From assembly GCA_016218725.1 (NCBI GenBank), contig JACRDB010000160.1, positions 1-64,000 on the forward strand: 64,000 nt of DNA. Reading direction: 5' to 3'. Source of the DNA: Deltaproteobacteria bacterium (lineage in GTDB: Bacteria; Myxococcota_A; Polyangia; Polyangiales; Ga0077539). Shown here piece by piece: positions 15,307 through 25,361 of this stretch (its first letter is position 1; every line of letters starts with the position of its first letter). The position numbers were made by a program, and so were the translations under genes. The notes beneath the pieces are model-generated. The model was given only the letters and a program-made list of their open reading frames with translations. It did no database searches and had not been told where the DNA came from.

Positions 15307-17267
15307 CTCCAGAAGAGGAGCGCCACGAGCGTCCCCAGGATGTAGAGGATGTACAAATGAATGCTCCCTCGATGGATCGGACGAAGCGACTCAAATACAC
15401 GATAGATGAGCTCAAATACCGGCCGAAGTACCCGATCCAGCACGGCGTCGGGGACGTGGCTGTGGTAGCTCGCGCGGGTCGGGAAGGGCCCCTGGAGTGA
15501 GGGGAGCTGCTCGGTCGGGCGCAGCGCCCACGCGAAGAGGCCCACCAGGAGCTCCGCGAAGGACGACGCCGTGTACTGCATCCGGGCCGTCGGCGCCGCG
15601 TAGCCGCAGTCCCAGGTGCCCTGCGCGCGCGGCGCGGCCCGGATCAGGGGCCCGAGGAGCGCCGCCGCGAAGGCGAGCGCTGCCAGCAGGGCGGCGCTCG
15701 CCGCCGACACCGGACCGAGGGGCGCCACACGCGCGAGCGTCGGGGCCGAGACCTCGGGCGCCCAGGCTCGGACAGCGGCGTCGAGGGCGGGCGCCAGCAG
15801 CGGCGCCCCGAGCCCGACCACCGCGCACCCCCCCGCGAGGAGCGCCATCGGGAGCAGTAACAAGGGCCCCGCCTCGCGGGCGCCCTCCGCGGCGGAGGAG
15901 CGCGGGCTCCCCAGGAAGACCACGCCGAAGACCTTGACGAAGCATGCGAGGGCCAGGGCCCCCGCCAGGGCGAGCGCGGGGGCCGCCAGCGCGCCCGCGA
16001 GCCACGGCCCACGGCCCCCGGAGCCGAGGCGGAAGAGCCCGAGGTACACCAGGAGCTCGCTCACCAGGCCATTGAGCGGCGGCAGCCCGCAGATGGCGAC
16101 GGAGCCCACCAGGAACGCGAGCCCCGTGCGAGGCATCGCCCGCCACAGCCCGCCGAGGCGGTCCAGCTCCCGGGTGCCCGTCGCGTACAGCACCGCGCCG
16201 GCGCTCAGGAAGAGCAGGGCCTTGAAGAGCCCGTGGTTCCACACGTGGAGGAGCGCCCCCGCGAGGCCCAGGGCGACCAGGGCGGGGTGCCCGGTGCTCC
16301 GGCCGAGCACCGCCACCCCAAGGCCCAGGAGGATGATCCCGATGTTCTCCACGGAGTGGTAGGCCAGGAGGCGCTTCAGGTCGTGCTGCGCGAGCGCGAA
16401 GCCCACCCCCAGCACGGCCGACAGCACGCCCAGCGCCACCAGCGCGTAGCCCCACCACGGCGGCGGCGCCGCGCAGGCCGCCGTCAGCCGCACCAGGCCG
16501 TAGACCCCGGTCTTGATCAGGACGCCGGACATCACCGCGGAGACGTGGCTCGGCGCGTTGGCGTGGGCGCCCGGGAGCCACACGTGCAGGGGCATCACGC
16601 CGGCCTTCAGGCCGAAGCCGCAGAGGCCTAGCGCGAAGATCGCGTCGCGCGCGGGCGACGCCATCGCCGCGCCCCAGCCCCGGAGGTCCAGCGTCCCGGA
16701 CGCCGCGCCGAGGAGGGCGAACATCGCGAAGAGGCACAGGGTCGCGAAGCGCGTGGAGAGGAGGTACAGGTAGCCCACCTCGCGCACCTCGGGCCGCTCG
16801 TCCTCGGTGCTCACCAGCACGAAGGCCGCGAGCGCCATGCTCTCCCAGCCGACCAGGAACAGCACCGCGCTGCGGGCGACCGTCAGGAGGAGCATCCCGG
16901 CGGTGACCACGCCGTAGAAGGCCCGGAGCTTGCGCCCGTTGGCGGCGCGCTCGCGCTGCGGCCAGTACCCGAGGCCGTACCAGGCGCCGAGCGCGGTCAG
17001 CACGGCGATCTGGAGCACGAACACCGCCGCCAGGGCGTCCACCTCCACCGCGAGGTGCCCCCCGGGGACCGGCCACGGCGCCGAGAGCGCGGCGCCTCCT
17101 CGCCTCGCCAGCGCCCCCACCGAGGAGGCCGCTGCGCAGGCGGCCCCGAGCGTCAGGAGCGCCGTGCACAGGCGCTCGAAGGCCCGGGTCTCGCGCGGGC
17201 ACAGGAGCCCTGGCAGCCCGCTCGTGGCCGTGAGGGCGATCGCCGTCAAGACCAGCCACACGCTCAC
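15303..17267 (-). CDS. Proton-translocating membrane subunit, HyfB-like (second copy)
   Basis: A 654-residue antiporter-like subunit with about 16 hydrophobic segments. It shows LFLVGWESMALAAF (TM5 glutamate), GFGLKAGVMPLHVWLPGAHANAPSHVSA (TM7 lysine and histidine loop) and DLKRLLAYHSVENIGI. The C-terminal region carries WDCGYAAPTARMQYTASSF, a signature of HyfB/HycC-type subunits. A 56-base stretch coding for this motif (15554-15609) is identical to the neighbouring paralogue (17497-17552). GTG start 17267 overlaps the stop of the previous gene (GTGA). Confidence 0.88.
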   Translation of the reverse strand: MSVWLVLTAIALTATSGLPGLLCPRETRAFERLCTALLTLGAACAAASSVGALARRGGAALSAPWPVPGGHLAVEVDALAAVFVLQIAVLTALGAWYGLGYWPQRERAANGRKLRAFYGVVTAGMLLLTVARSAVLFLVGWESMALAAFVLVSTEDERPEVREVGYLYLLSTRFATLCLFAMFALLGAASGTLDLRGWGAAMASPARDAIFALGLCGFGLKAGVMPLHVWLPGAHANAPSHVSAVMSGVLIKTGVYGLVRLTAACAAPPPWWGYALVALGVLSAVLGVGFALAQHDLKRLLAYHSVENIGIILLGLGVAVLGRSTGHPALVALGLAGALLHVWNHGLFKALLFLSAGAVLYATGTRELDRLGGLWRAMPRTGLAFLVGSVAICGLPPLNGLVSELLVYLGLFRLGSGGRGPWLAGALAAPALALAGALALACFVKVFGVVFLGSPRSSAAEGAREAGPLLLLPMALLAGGCAVVGLGAPLLAPALDAAVRAWAPEVSAPTLARVAPLGPVSAASAALLAALAFAAALLGPLIRAAPRAQGTWDCGYAAPTARMQYTASSFAELLVGLFAWALRPTEQLPSLQGPFPTRASYHSHVPDAVLDRVLRPVFELIYRVFESLRPIHRGSIHLYILYILGTLVALLFWR

Positions 17268-19198
17268 GGCGCCGCACCGTCGCGCACCGCCGCCCAGGTC
17301 AACGCCCCCACCGCGGCGGCGAAGACGTACAGGATGTAGACGTGCACGTTGCCCTGCTGCAGGAACCGCAGCCGCGCGGAGCGAGCCTCCCAGGCGATGA
17401 GCAGGGGACGGTACAACGCTCGCGCGAGCGGATCCGCGGGCTCGCTCGGAGGCCCCGAGCGCGCCCAGCGGGGCAGCACCAGGGCCGCGGCGAGCCCCGC
17501 GAAGGACGACGCCGTGTACTGCATCCGGGCCGTCGGCGCCGCGTAGCCGCAGCCCCAGGTCTCGTCCTCCCGGGCCCCGCGGGCACACCAGCCCAGGAGC
17601 GACACTGCGAGGAGCCCCGCCACAAGCAACACCACATTGGCCCACACCAGGGGAGTTGTCTGTTGAATGACCGAGGACACCTCCTCGGTTGAACCTCCGA
17701 GTTGGAGGATGACGCTCGCCTCCGCCGAGAGGAGCGCCGGGGCACCCGCGGCGCCGAGGACGCAGAGGGCCGCCAGGAGGGCCGTCGGCGCGGCCATCGC
17801 CGCCGGCGCCTCGCGGGCGCTCCCGGCCCCGGCGCTGCGGGGCGACCCCAGGAGGGCCACGCCGACCAGGCGCACGAAGCACAGCGCCGCGAGGCCCCCG
17901 ACCAGGGCGAGCGCGGCGGCGCCCGCGGCGGCCGCCACGGCGGGCTTCGCGGCGCCGTGGCGCCCCACCTGGGCGAGGGCGCAGTAGAGCACCCACTCCC
18001 CGACGAAGCCGTTGAGCGGCGGCAGGGCGCTCAGGGCGACGGCGCCGACGAGCACGGCCGCGCCGGTCCAGGGCATCCGGCGCAGGAGCCCTCCGAGGCG
18101 TTCGAGGTCCCGGGTCCCCGCGCCTCGCGCCACGCTGCCGACGCCGAGGAACAGCAGGGTCTTCATGACAGCGTGGTTCCAGAGGTGCAGGAGCCCACCG
18201 GCGAAGGCCATGGCCGCGAGCGGAGAGTCCCCGCGCGACCGCGCCCAGAACCCGAGCCCCAGGGCCAGGAGGAGCACCCCCACGTTCTCGACGCTGGAGT
18301 ACGCCAGGACGCGCTTCAAATCCCGCTGGCTCAGCGCCAGGGCGATCCCAAGGAGCGCGCCCGCGACGCCGAGCGCCATGAGGAGCACCCCGAACCACGG
18401 CCCCGGGGAGACCCACAGCGCCGTGCGTAGGAGCCCGTAGATCCCCGAGGTGATCAGCACGCCAGAGAGGAGCGCCGAGACGTGCGACGGCGCGGCCGCG
18501 TGGGCCTCCGGCAGCCACGGGTGGAGCCCCACGACGCCGGCCTTGACGCCGAAGCCCAGGAGCGCGAGCGCCAGAGCGGTCCCTCCGGAGGGCCCCGGTC
18601 CGCGCCAGGCGAGGGCCAGGGAGGCGAAGTCCAGCGCGCCCCCGGCGCGGCTCCCGAGCACCAGGAAGAGCGCCACGAGGGCCGTGACGGCGACCCGCGA
18701 GGCCAGGAGGTACCCCCACCCGGCCCTGCGGACCTCGCCGTCGCCGTGGTCCAGGGTGACGAGCAGGTACGCCAAAAGCGTCATGGCCTCCCAGGCGACC
18801 AGGAAGAGCAGGGCGTGGCGCGCCAGGAGCACCAGCGCCATCGCCGCCAGGAGCAGGCTCAGCCCCCCCGCGGGCGCGGCCCGCGCGCCCAGGTACCCAT
18901 GACCATAGACCGCGCAGAGCGCCCCGAGGGAGAAGAGCGGGAGCAGGAAGAACGCGCTCAGCGGGTCTACGCCCACCACGACGCCTCCCCCGAGGGTCCT
19001 GCCCGAGACCGCCAGGACGTCGACACCACCGTCCCGGAGCACCCGCATCGACGCCACGGACCCCAGCGCCCCGCCGAGGACCGACGCCCCCACGGCGATC
19101 GCCGTCCCAAGGCGCGGCGCGCGGTGCAGGGCCAGGGCCAGGGCCCCACCCAGGGCCACGAGGCCCACCGCCGCCAGCGTCAGCGTGAGCGCGCTCAC
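17264..19198 (-). CDS. Proton-translocating membrane subunit, HyfB-like (first copy)
   Basis: A 644-residue paralogue of the next gene, about 16 hydrophobic segments. LFLVAWEAMTLLAY gives the TM5 glutamate, GFGVKAGVVGLHPWLPEAHAAAPSHVSA the TM7 lysine and His-loop, DLKRVLAYSSVENVGV the next conserved loop, and WGCGYAAPTARMQYTASSF the C-terminal HyfB signature. With the HyfF-like protein the complex would have three antiporter-type subunits, hence several proton or sodium channels. GTG start 19198 overlaps the stop of the HTH-EIIA gene (GTGA). Confidence 0.88.
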   Translation of the reverse strand: MSALTLTLAAVGLVALGGALALALHRAPRLGTAIAVGASVLGGALGSVASMRVLRDGGVDVLAVSGRTLGGGVVVGVDPLSAFFLLPLFSLGALCAVYGHGYLGARAAPAGGLSLLLAAMALVLLARHALLFLVAWEAMTLLAYLLVTLDHGDGEVRRAGWGYLLASRVAVTALVALFLVLGSRAGGALDFASLALAWRGPGPSGGTALALALLGFGVKAGVVGLHPWLPEAHAAAPSHVSALLSGVLITSGIYGLLRTALWVSPGPWFGVLLMALGVAGALLGIALALSQRDLKRVLAYSSVENVGVLLLALGLGFWARSRGDSPLAAMAFAGGLLHLWNHAVMKTLLFLGVGSVARGAGTRDLERLGGLLRRMPWTGAAVLVGAVALSALPPLNGFVGEWVLYCALAQVGRHGAAKPAVAAAAGAAALALVGGLAALCFVRLVGVALLGSPRSAGAGSAREAPAAMAAPTALLAALCVLGAAGAPALLSAEASVILQLGGSTEEVSSVIQQTTPLVWANVVLLVAGLLAVSLLGWCARGAREDETWGCGYAAPTARMQYTASSFAGLAAALVLPRWARSGPPSEPADPLARALYRPLLIAWEARSARLRFLQQGNVHVYILYVFAAAVGALTWAAVRDGAAP

Positions 19199-19881
19199 CG
19201 CGGCCGGGGCCCCTCCGACGCCGCCTCGGGCCCGGGCGCCACCTCGACGCGCGCGGCCTCCGCGACGAGCTCGTCCGTGGGCGCCCCCCGCTCGATCGCC
19301 CGGCGAAACCCGCGGTCCTGGAGCGCCCTCGCCAGGAGCGCCAGGAGCTGCAGGTGCGCCCGCACCGTGGGGGTCACCAGGAGGAAGATCGTCCGCACCG
19401 GGACCCCGTCCGGCGCGCCGAAGGGCACCGGGGTTCGCAGGTGGGACACGCTCACCGTGGCCGCCGCACCCGGCACCACCATGGGTTGCCGCACATGCGG
19501 CAGCGCCAGACCCTCACCAATAGCCGTGGAGCCCGTGGCCTCGCGGGCCACCAGCACCTCCAGGATGAACTCCCGGTCGACGCCCGGCGGCATCGGGGTC
19601 CGGGCCACCACCCGGGCCAGCGCCTCCTCGCGGTCTGCCGCGGGCACCGCGTGGTGCACCCCCCCGCGGGCCAGCGCCGCGGCGAGGTCCTGACGGCCGA
19701 GGAACAGCGCCGGGGACAGGGGCCGCCCGTGCGCCGTCCCCCACTCCAAGAGGTCCGTGCGGCTGAACCGCACCTGCTCCAGGACCCGCCGGTGCGGGAG
19801 CTCGCCCTCCTCCACCCAGCGGTACACCTGCCGCTCCGTCGCCCCCAACATCGCCGCCGCCTCGCGCACCGTCAGTAGCAC
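19195..19881 (-). CDS. Excisionase-type HTH fused to PTS EIIA (PtsN-like) regulator
   Basis: A 228-residue regulator. Residues 1-47 form a MerR/excisionase-type winged HTH (LTVREAAAMLGATERQVYRWVEEGELPHRRV...RTDLLEW). Residues about 60-205 form a PTS EIIA type-2 (PtsN-like) domain with the phosphorylatable histidine in GEGLALPHVR (His129). In known PtsN systems this His is phosphorylated by the nitrogen-PTS chain. The frame could start at 19959, but GTG 19881 is preferred: AAGGAGG lies five bases upstream and the HTH domain starts right there. First gene of the hydrogenase-like operon, coupled by GTGA to the first HyfB-like gene, so it probably controls the complex in response to phosphorylation state. 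Confidence 0.85.
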   Translation of the reverse strand: MLLTVREAAAMLGATERQVYRWVEEGELPHRRVLEQVRFSRTDLLEWGTAHGRPLSPALFLGRQDLAAALARGGVHHAVPAADREEALARVVARTPMPPGVDREFILEVLVAREATGSTAIGEGLALPHVRQPMVVPGAAATVSVSHLRTPVPFGAPDGVPVRTIFLLVTPTVRAHLQLLALLARALQDRGFRRAIERGAPTDELVAEAARVEVAPGPEAASEGPRPR

Positions 19882-19886
19882 CAACG

Positions 19887-19893
19887 CCTCCTT
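19887..19893 (-). promoter_or_regulatory. Strong Shine-Dalgarno that fixes the EIIA start
   Basis: AAGGAGG on the minus strand, five bases before GTG 19881. No comparable site precedes the longer-frame start at 19959, so it decides the start of the HTH-EIIA gene. Confidence 0.75.
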
Positions 19894-20079
19894 GGGAGGA
19901 GAGAGAGCTTCAACACACATCCATGGGAGGTGGCCCTTGGTCTCAAGAACCTTCGCCACTGCCTCGCTCCGTTCCTACGCCCCGCGCCCAGGGGTAGCAA
20001 GAACACCGCGCCGGAGGTTTCCCCGGGGGGCGTGCGCTTGTCGCACCGGGGCGCCATGGGTCGGCCCCCCGCTGCGTGC

Positions 20080-20093
20080 GCAACTCGCACTCC
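20080..20093 (-). promoter_or_regulatory. Candidate sigma-54 promoter of the hydrogenase-like operon
   Basis: The minus strand reads CGGAGTGCGAGTTGCGC: GG (-24) and GC (-12) are separated by the required 10 bases and the -12 element TTGC is perfect, but the -24 side (GGAGTG against GGCACG) is weak. It lies about 200 bases upstream of GTG 19881. E. coli hyc and hyf use sigma-54, which makes the site plausible. The rest of the 388-base gap 19882-20269 holds no gene that I can support. Confidence 0.3.
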
Positions 20094-20134
20094 GGCCAGG
20101 CTCGCCGCGCGCGCCGGGTGCAGAACTCGCACTC
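20082..20134. repeat. Pair of 11-bp direct repeats upstream of the hydrogenase-like operon
   Basis: AACTCGCACTC occurs at 20082-20092 and again at 20124-20134, 42 bases apart (four helical turns), in the regulatory gap. The first copy overlaps the candidate sigma-54 promoter. Spacing on one helix face suggests a binding site for a dimeric or cooperative regulator. Confidence 0.5.
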
Positions 20135-20269
20135 GCTACTTTTCACCGCATACATTTTTCGACCATCAATAGCCGCGCTGGAAAGTGGCTATAACGGGGC
20201 ATCGTGTCCCGTGAAACGAGCGCGCCGACCTGCATGCGGGGAGTTCTGTCCCGGCACCTGTCTGGGCGC

Positions 20270-21616
<1,347 letters not shown>

Positions 21617-21676
21617 GACAAGCGCGGTCCTACCGGGGTGGGCCTCGACCTGCAACGCTCCCGAGGGCCGCGGCGA

Positions 21677-21750
21677 TCCAGCTCCAGCCACTCATACCTA
21701 CGTGTGTGGTGATGTGGGTAATCGTAGGTGTCTGCGTAGGGCGGATGCGG
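21677..21750 (-). pseudogene. Orphan fragment of methyltransferase catalytic motif
   Basis: Positions 21686-21745 match 23021-23080, inside the methyltransferase gene, at 55 of 60 bases; weaker similarity extends a few bases each way. On the minus strand it reads PPYADTYDYPHHHTRRYEW, against PPYANTYDYLHHHTRRYGW in the intact gene. There is no start codon, no other methyltransferase sequence around it, and it lies between the activator-like gene and the Rpn-like gene. It may be a relic of a second methyltransferase or an ectopic copy. Confidence 0.7.
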
Positions 21751-21774
21751 TGTGGTCGGTGTTCTCTGCGAGGG

Positions 21775-22641
21775 CTACCTCGCGCACGGGTCCGAGAGCC
21801 ATGCGTCGAGCTCCGGAGGCGCGAGGTCGAACACCACGTCCCCGAGGCGCTCAGGACCCAGGGCCACCAGGCGCACACGCAGCACCTCCTGTTCCCCCTC
21901 CGTGAGCGATCGCGCCAGACGCCGCTCGAACTGCCGAACCAGCGGAGCCAGCCCCTCCGCACGTCCCTTGTTGGTGGCCTTGCGTTCCCACTCGTCCAGA
22001 ATCTGCTGTGCGTTGCTCACGAAGTCCTCCTCGTCGAGGGTCCTTGCGGCGGGCAGCTCGGGGACCTGCGTCCGCCACTGTAGCAGTATCGGGATCAGCC
22101 GCCGCTCCCAGGCCTCCTCCGGGAGCGCCAGCACCTCCTTCGCCGCTTGCCCGAGCACCGCGCCGCGACCGAAGAGCCGCAGCGCCAGCGAGTCCCGCGC
22201 CACCGGCAGCCTCGAAATCACCACCAGGCGAAGCCCGAAGCCCGAGGCCGCGCCGAAGACCCCCTCGGGCCAGCCGCGCAGACGCCGCAGCTGGAAGGCT
22301 CCGCGCACCCCCACTGGATCCCCTGCGGCCACCAGCCAGAGCGTCGCCTCGTCCCGACCGTCGCGCAGGGTGTGGCGCCAGGCGAGGTACTTGCGGTGGC
22401 AGTCCCGCACCTCCTCCTCGTCCGGCGCCTCGTGGAAGGCCTCCAACATGCATGGAGTCAGGCCCATCCGACCGAGGAGCCCGCGCGCCGCCAGCACCGC
22501 CTGCCTTGCCCGATCCGGCTCGAAGGTGGTGTCCGCACGCTGCGGCGCGGCGCTCACCGCCACCTCGGCCAGCACCCTCCCGGCCTCTCCAAGGGTGCCC
22601 CGCCACAGGTCCTTCGCCAGGCTGTCGAAGCGCGTCCGCAT
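21775..22641 (-). CDS. Rpn / DUF4351-like PD-(D/E)XK nuclease family protein
   Basis: A 288-residue cytoplasmic protein resembling the myxobacterial and cyanobacterial proteins related to Rpn (recombination-promoting nuclease). The N-terminal RTRFDSLAKDLWRGTLGEAGRV, the acidic ADTTFEPD, the MLEAFHEAP segment and RKYLAWRH give a D...E...K-like order as in PD-(D/E)XK folds. The C-terminal FERRLARSLTEGEQEVLRVRLVALGPERLGDVVFDL resembles the DUF4351 tail common in this group. It lies 24 bases downstream of the methyltransferase gene on the same strand and between the two copies of the methyltransferase motif. The catalytic residues are my reading and need a profile search. Confidence 0.55.
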   Translation of the reverse strand: MRTRFDSLAKDLWRGTLGEAGRVLAEVAVSAAPQRADTTFEPDRARQAVLAARGLLGRMGLTPCMLEAFHEAPDEEEVRDCHRKYLAWRHTLRDGRDEATLWLVAAGDPVGVRGAFQLRRLRGWPEGVFGAASGFGLRLVVISRLPVARDSLALRLFGRGAVLGQAAKEVLALPEEAWERRLIPILLQWRTQVPELPAARTLDEEDFVSNAQQILDEWERKATNKGRAEGLAPLVRQFERRLARSLTEGEQEVLRVRLVALGPERLGDVVFDLAPPELDAWLSDPCAR

Positions 22642-22665
22642 CGCGCCCTGTTATCGCGTCTGCCC

Positions 22666-23910
22666 TCACCGAGGTTGCGCGCGCGCCAACGCCAGCGCGT
22701 GCTCCCTCCGCGGCGCCGCGGCGAAGGCCCTCGCGCTCACCGCGTCGTACGCGCGGCGCGCCTGGGAGGCCCTCGCCTTCAGCGCGAGCCCCTCGGCCGC
22801 GCCCAGCTCCGCCAGGAGCAGCTCCGCGCGCAGCGCCCGGTCCCCCGCCGCCCCGTCGGCCATCACCACCACGCAGAGCCCCCCGGGGCGCAGGACCCTC
22901 GCCATCGCCCGCAGCCACCGCGAGAGCTCGTCACCAAAGCGCCGCGCCCCGGCCTCCGGGTCCGTGAACCACCGCGACGCCCCGAGCTCCCCGCGCTCCA
23001 GGAGCCCCGCGTCCAACCCCAGCCACCCATACCGACGTGTGTGGTGATGCAGGTAATCGTAGGTGTTTGCGTAGGGCGGAGAGGTGATTACAATGTCTAC
23101 GGAGGCGTCTCGTACGGTGGGGAGCGCCGTGGCGTCGTCCAGCAGCACCTCCGCGCGAGGCGTACCGCGGGGCGTAGCCTCGGCCAGGGCGCGCAGGCCC
23201 TCTTCCAGCTCCCGCGCCCTCGCCGCGAAGAGCCGCAGCGCCGCGCCCGGCGGGGGGTCGGCCTCGGCCCTCCGCGGGTCCGTCTCCGAGCGCTGGCGCG
23301 AGACCCTCACCAGCACCGACGAGAGCAGCATGCGCAGGGCGTCGCGCACCACGCCCCGGGCGCGCTCGGTGTATGCCCGCAGCCCCGCCAGCTCCGCGAG
23401 CGTCCCAGGCGCGTACCACTCCCGCTCCGACGGCGGCGCCGGGAAGGCCCTCCCCGCCCGGAGCGCGTCGCGCACCTGGGCGCTCACCCGCGAGGCCTCG
23501 CGCACGATGGCCTGACGCTCCTCGCGGGTGGTCCCCCGGGTCTTGATCCGCGCGAGCTCCACCGCCAGCGGGGACAGGTCCCGGCCGCGCACCGCGAGCC
23601 CCCGCGCGAGCCCCTCCACCAGCACCGTGCCGCTCCCGCAGAAGGGGTCCAGCAGCGCCGCCCCGGGCGCCGCCAGCGCCTCCACCAGCGCGCGCGCGGT
23701 GCCCGGGTGCAGCCTCGCGGGGTACGCGTGGAAGGGGTGCGTGAGCGTCGCGTCCCCCTCCGCCGGCGCCACCGCGAGCGCGCGCGCCAGCGCCGCCGCA
23801 AGGGTCGCCTCCCCGGCGGTCTCCACCGCGCCCCCCACCTGCACCAGGGCCCGACGCCCCTGCGGGGGCATCGGTCGGTGCGCCGTCGGGCGGTCCCTCG
23901 GCGAGGTCAC
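22666..23910 (-). CDS. DNA/RNA methyltransferase, N6/N4 amino type
   Basis: A 414-residue SAM-dependent enzyme. Motif I is LDPFCGSGTVLVEG (87-100) followed by GRDLSPLAVELA; motif IV, the amino-methylating site, is TSPPYANTYDY (276-286). A helical insertion of about 150 residues separates them. The layout fits N6-adenine/N4-cytosine DNA methyltransferases and some RNA guanine-N2 enzymes, so the target is uncertain. The codons of motif IV use A/T third positions (GTA, TCT, GCA, GAT, CAT, ACA, CGT, TAT) unlike the rest of the gene, and this patch recurs at 21677-21750. GTG 23910 overlaps the MFS stop. No restriction endonuclease partner is adjacent. Confidence 0.75.
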   Translation of the reverse strand: MTSPRDRPTAHRPMPPQGRRALVQVGGAVETAGEATLAAALARALAVAPAEGDATLTHPFHAYPARLHPGTARALVEALAAPGAALLDPFCGSGTVLVEGLARGLAVRGRDLSPLAVELARIKTRGTTREERQAIVREASRVSAQVRDALRAGRAFPAPPSEREWYAPGTLAELAGLRAYTERARGVVRDALRMLLSSVLVRVSRQRSETDPRRAEADPPPGAALRLFAARARELEEGLRALAEATPRGTPRAEVLLDDATALPTVRDASVDIVITSPPYANTYDYLHHHTRRYGWLGLDAGLLERGELGASRWFTDPEAGARRFGDELSRWLRAMARVLRPGGLCVVVMADGAAGDRALRAELLLAELGAAEGLALKARASQARRAYDAVSARAFAAAPRREHALALARAQPR

Positions 23911-25361
23911 CGCGGGGCCCCGCCCCGCCGCGGAGAGTCCTCGGGCATCGCGTGGGCCACCAGGACGTTCAGGAGCCCCACCCCCGCGAGCACCCAGAAC
24001 AGCGGCAGGAGCGCGCGCGACAGCGCCTCCGCAAGCGCCGCCGGGTCCCCCGGCAGGGGCTCCCCCCGGCGGTCGGGCCGGAGCAGGGCCTGCACCGTCT
24101 CGAAGGGCAGGAGCCCCAGGAGGCGCCAGGTGAGGAGCGCCCCGAGGGCCCCGGTGCCCACCGCGCTGCCGATGGAGCGCCCGAAGGCGTTCACCCCGGT
24201 CACCACGCCCCGCCGCGAGGCGTCCACGGAGGTCTGCACCACCAGCAGCGAGGCCGTGTTCGCCACGCCCATCCCGAGGCCGTAGAGCACCATCCACGCC
24301 TGGAGCGACCAGCGCGGCACCGCGGGCGAGAGCGTCGCCGCGATGCCCAGGAGCGCCGCCGCCACCACCCAGGACCCGAGCAGCATGGGCCGCCGGAAGC
24401 CCACCTTCACCAGCAGCCTCGCCGTGACCGCCGAGGCGATGGGCCACCCCACCAGCATCGCCGCCACCGTGGCCCCGGCCTGCGTGGGCGTCGCCCGGAG
24501 CACGCCCTGGGCGTACAGCGGCATGAAGGTCAGGGCCCCCATCATCGCGCCGCCGAGGAGCATGGTGCTGGCGGTGGTGACCGCCACGGTGCGCTCCCGC
24601 AGGAGCCCGAGGGGCACCATCGGGTCCTCCGCCCTGCGCTCCACCAGCACGAAGAGCACCGCGGCCAGGGCGCTCACCGTGAGCGTCACCGCCGGGCGGT
24701 GCCCGCCGCACCCGAGGAGCAGGCACCCGGCGGAGAGCCCCAGGCTCGCGGCCCCCTGGAGGTCCAACGCCGCGGGGGCCCTGGCGGGCCGGGCCTCGCG
24801 GTACCCGTAGAGGAACACCAGCGCGCCCAGCACCCCGAAGGGGATGTTCACCCAGAAGACCCAGCGCCAGGAGAGCCCCCGCAGGAGCCACCCGCCCACC
24901 AGCGGCCCCACGATCCCCGAGACCCCCCACACCGCGCCGAAGAGGCCCTGCACGCGCCCCCGCTCCTCCAGGGTGTACAGGTCCCCGATGAGGGTCATGG
25001 TGGTGGGCTGGATGGCGCCCGCCCCGAGGCCCTGCAGGAGCCTCGCGGCGATCAACACCGGGATGCTCCCGGAGGCCCCGCAGGCCAGGCTCCCCAGGAG
25101 GAACATCGCGATCCCCGCGAGGAACACCGGGCGCCGCCCGTAGGAGTCCGCGAGCTTGCCGTACACCGTCACGCTCACCGTCACCGCCAGGAGGTACGAC
25201 GCGGCCACCCAGCCGTAGTACGCGACCCCGCCGAGCTCTGCGATCACCGTGGGCATCGCCGTGGACACCACCGTGGCCTCCAGGGCGCTCATGGCCATGA
25301 CCAGGAGAATCGCCGCGGTGGTCAGCCTGCGGTGCGTCCGAGGCGCGTAGGGCGCGTTCAC
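23907..25361 (-). CDS. MFS drug exporter, DHA2 (EmrB/QacA) family
   Basis: A 484-residue inner-membrane protein with about 14 hydrophobic segments, the DHA2 number. Family motifs: LEATVVSTAMPTV in TM1 (motif D1), GKLADSYGRRPVFL in loop 2-3 (motif A), ARLLQGLGAGAIQP in TM4 (motif B) and GPLVGGWLL in TM5 (motif C, antiporters). It should export small toxic or signalling compounds by proton exchange. Both ends overlap neighbours (GTGA at 25358-25361 and at 23907-23910), so it is in one operon with the ABC ATPases and the methyltransferase. Confidence 0.9.
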   Translation of the reverse strand: MNAPYAPRTHRRLTTAAILLVMAMSALEATVVSTAMPTVIAELGGVAYYGWVAASYLLAVTVSVTVYGKLADSYGRRPVFLAGIAMFLLGSLACGASGSIPVLIAARLLQGLGAGAIQPTTMTLIGDLYTLEERGRVQGLFGAVWGVSGIVGPLVGGWLLRGLSWRWVFWVNIPFGVLGALVFLYGYREARPARAPAALDLQGAASLGLSAGCLLLGCGGHRPAVTLTVSALAAVLFVLVERRAEDPMVPLGLLRERTVAVTTASTMLLGGAMMGALTFMPLYAQGVLRATPTQAGATVAAMLVGWPIASAVTARLLVKVGFRRPMLLGSWVVAAALLGIAATLSPAVPRWSLQAWMVLYGLGMGVANTASLLVVQTSVDASRRGVVTGVNAFGRSIGSAVGTGALGALLTWRLLGLLPFETVQALLRPDRRGEPLPGDPAALAEALSRALLPLFWVLAGVGLLNVLVAHAMPEDSPRRGGAPR

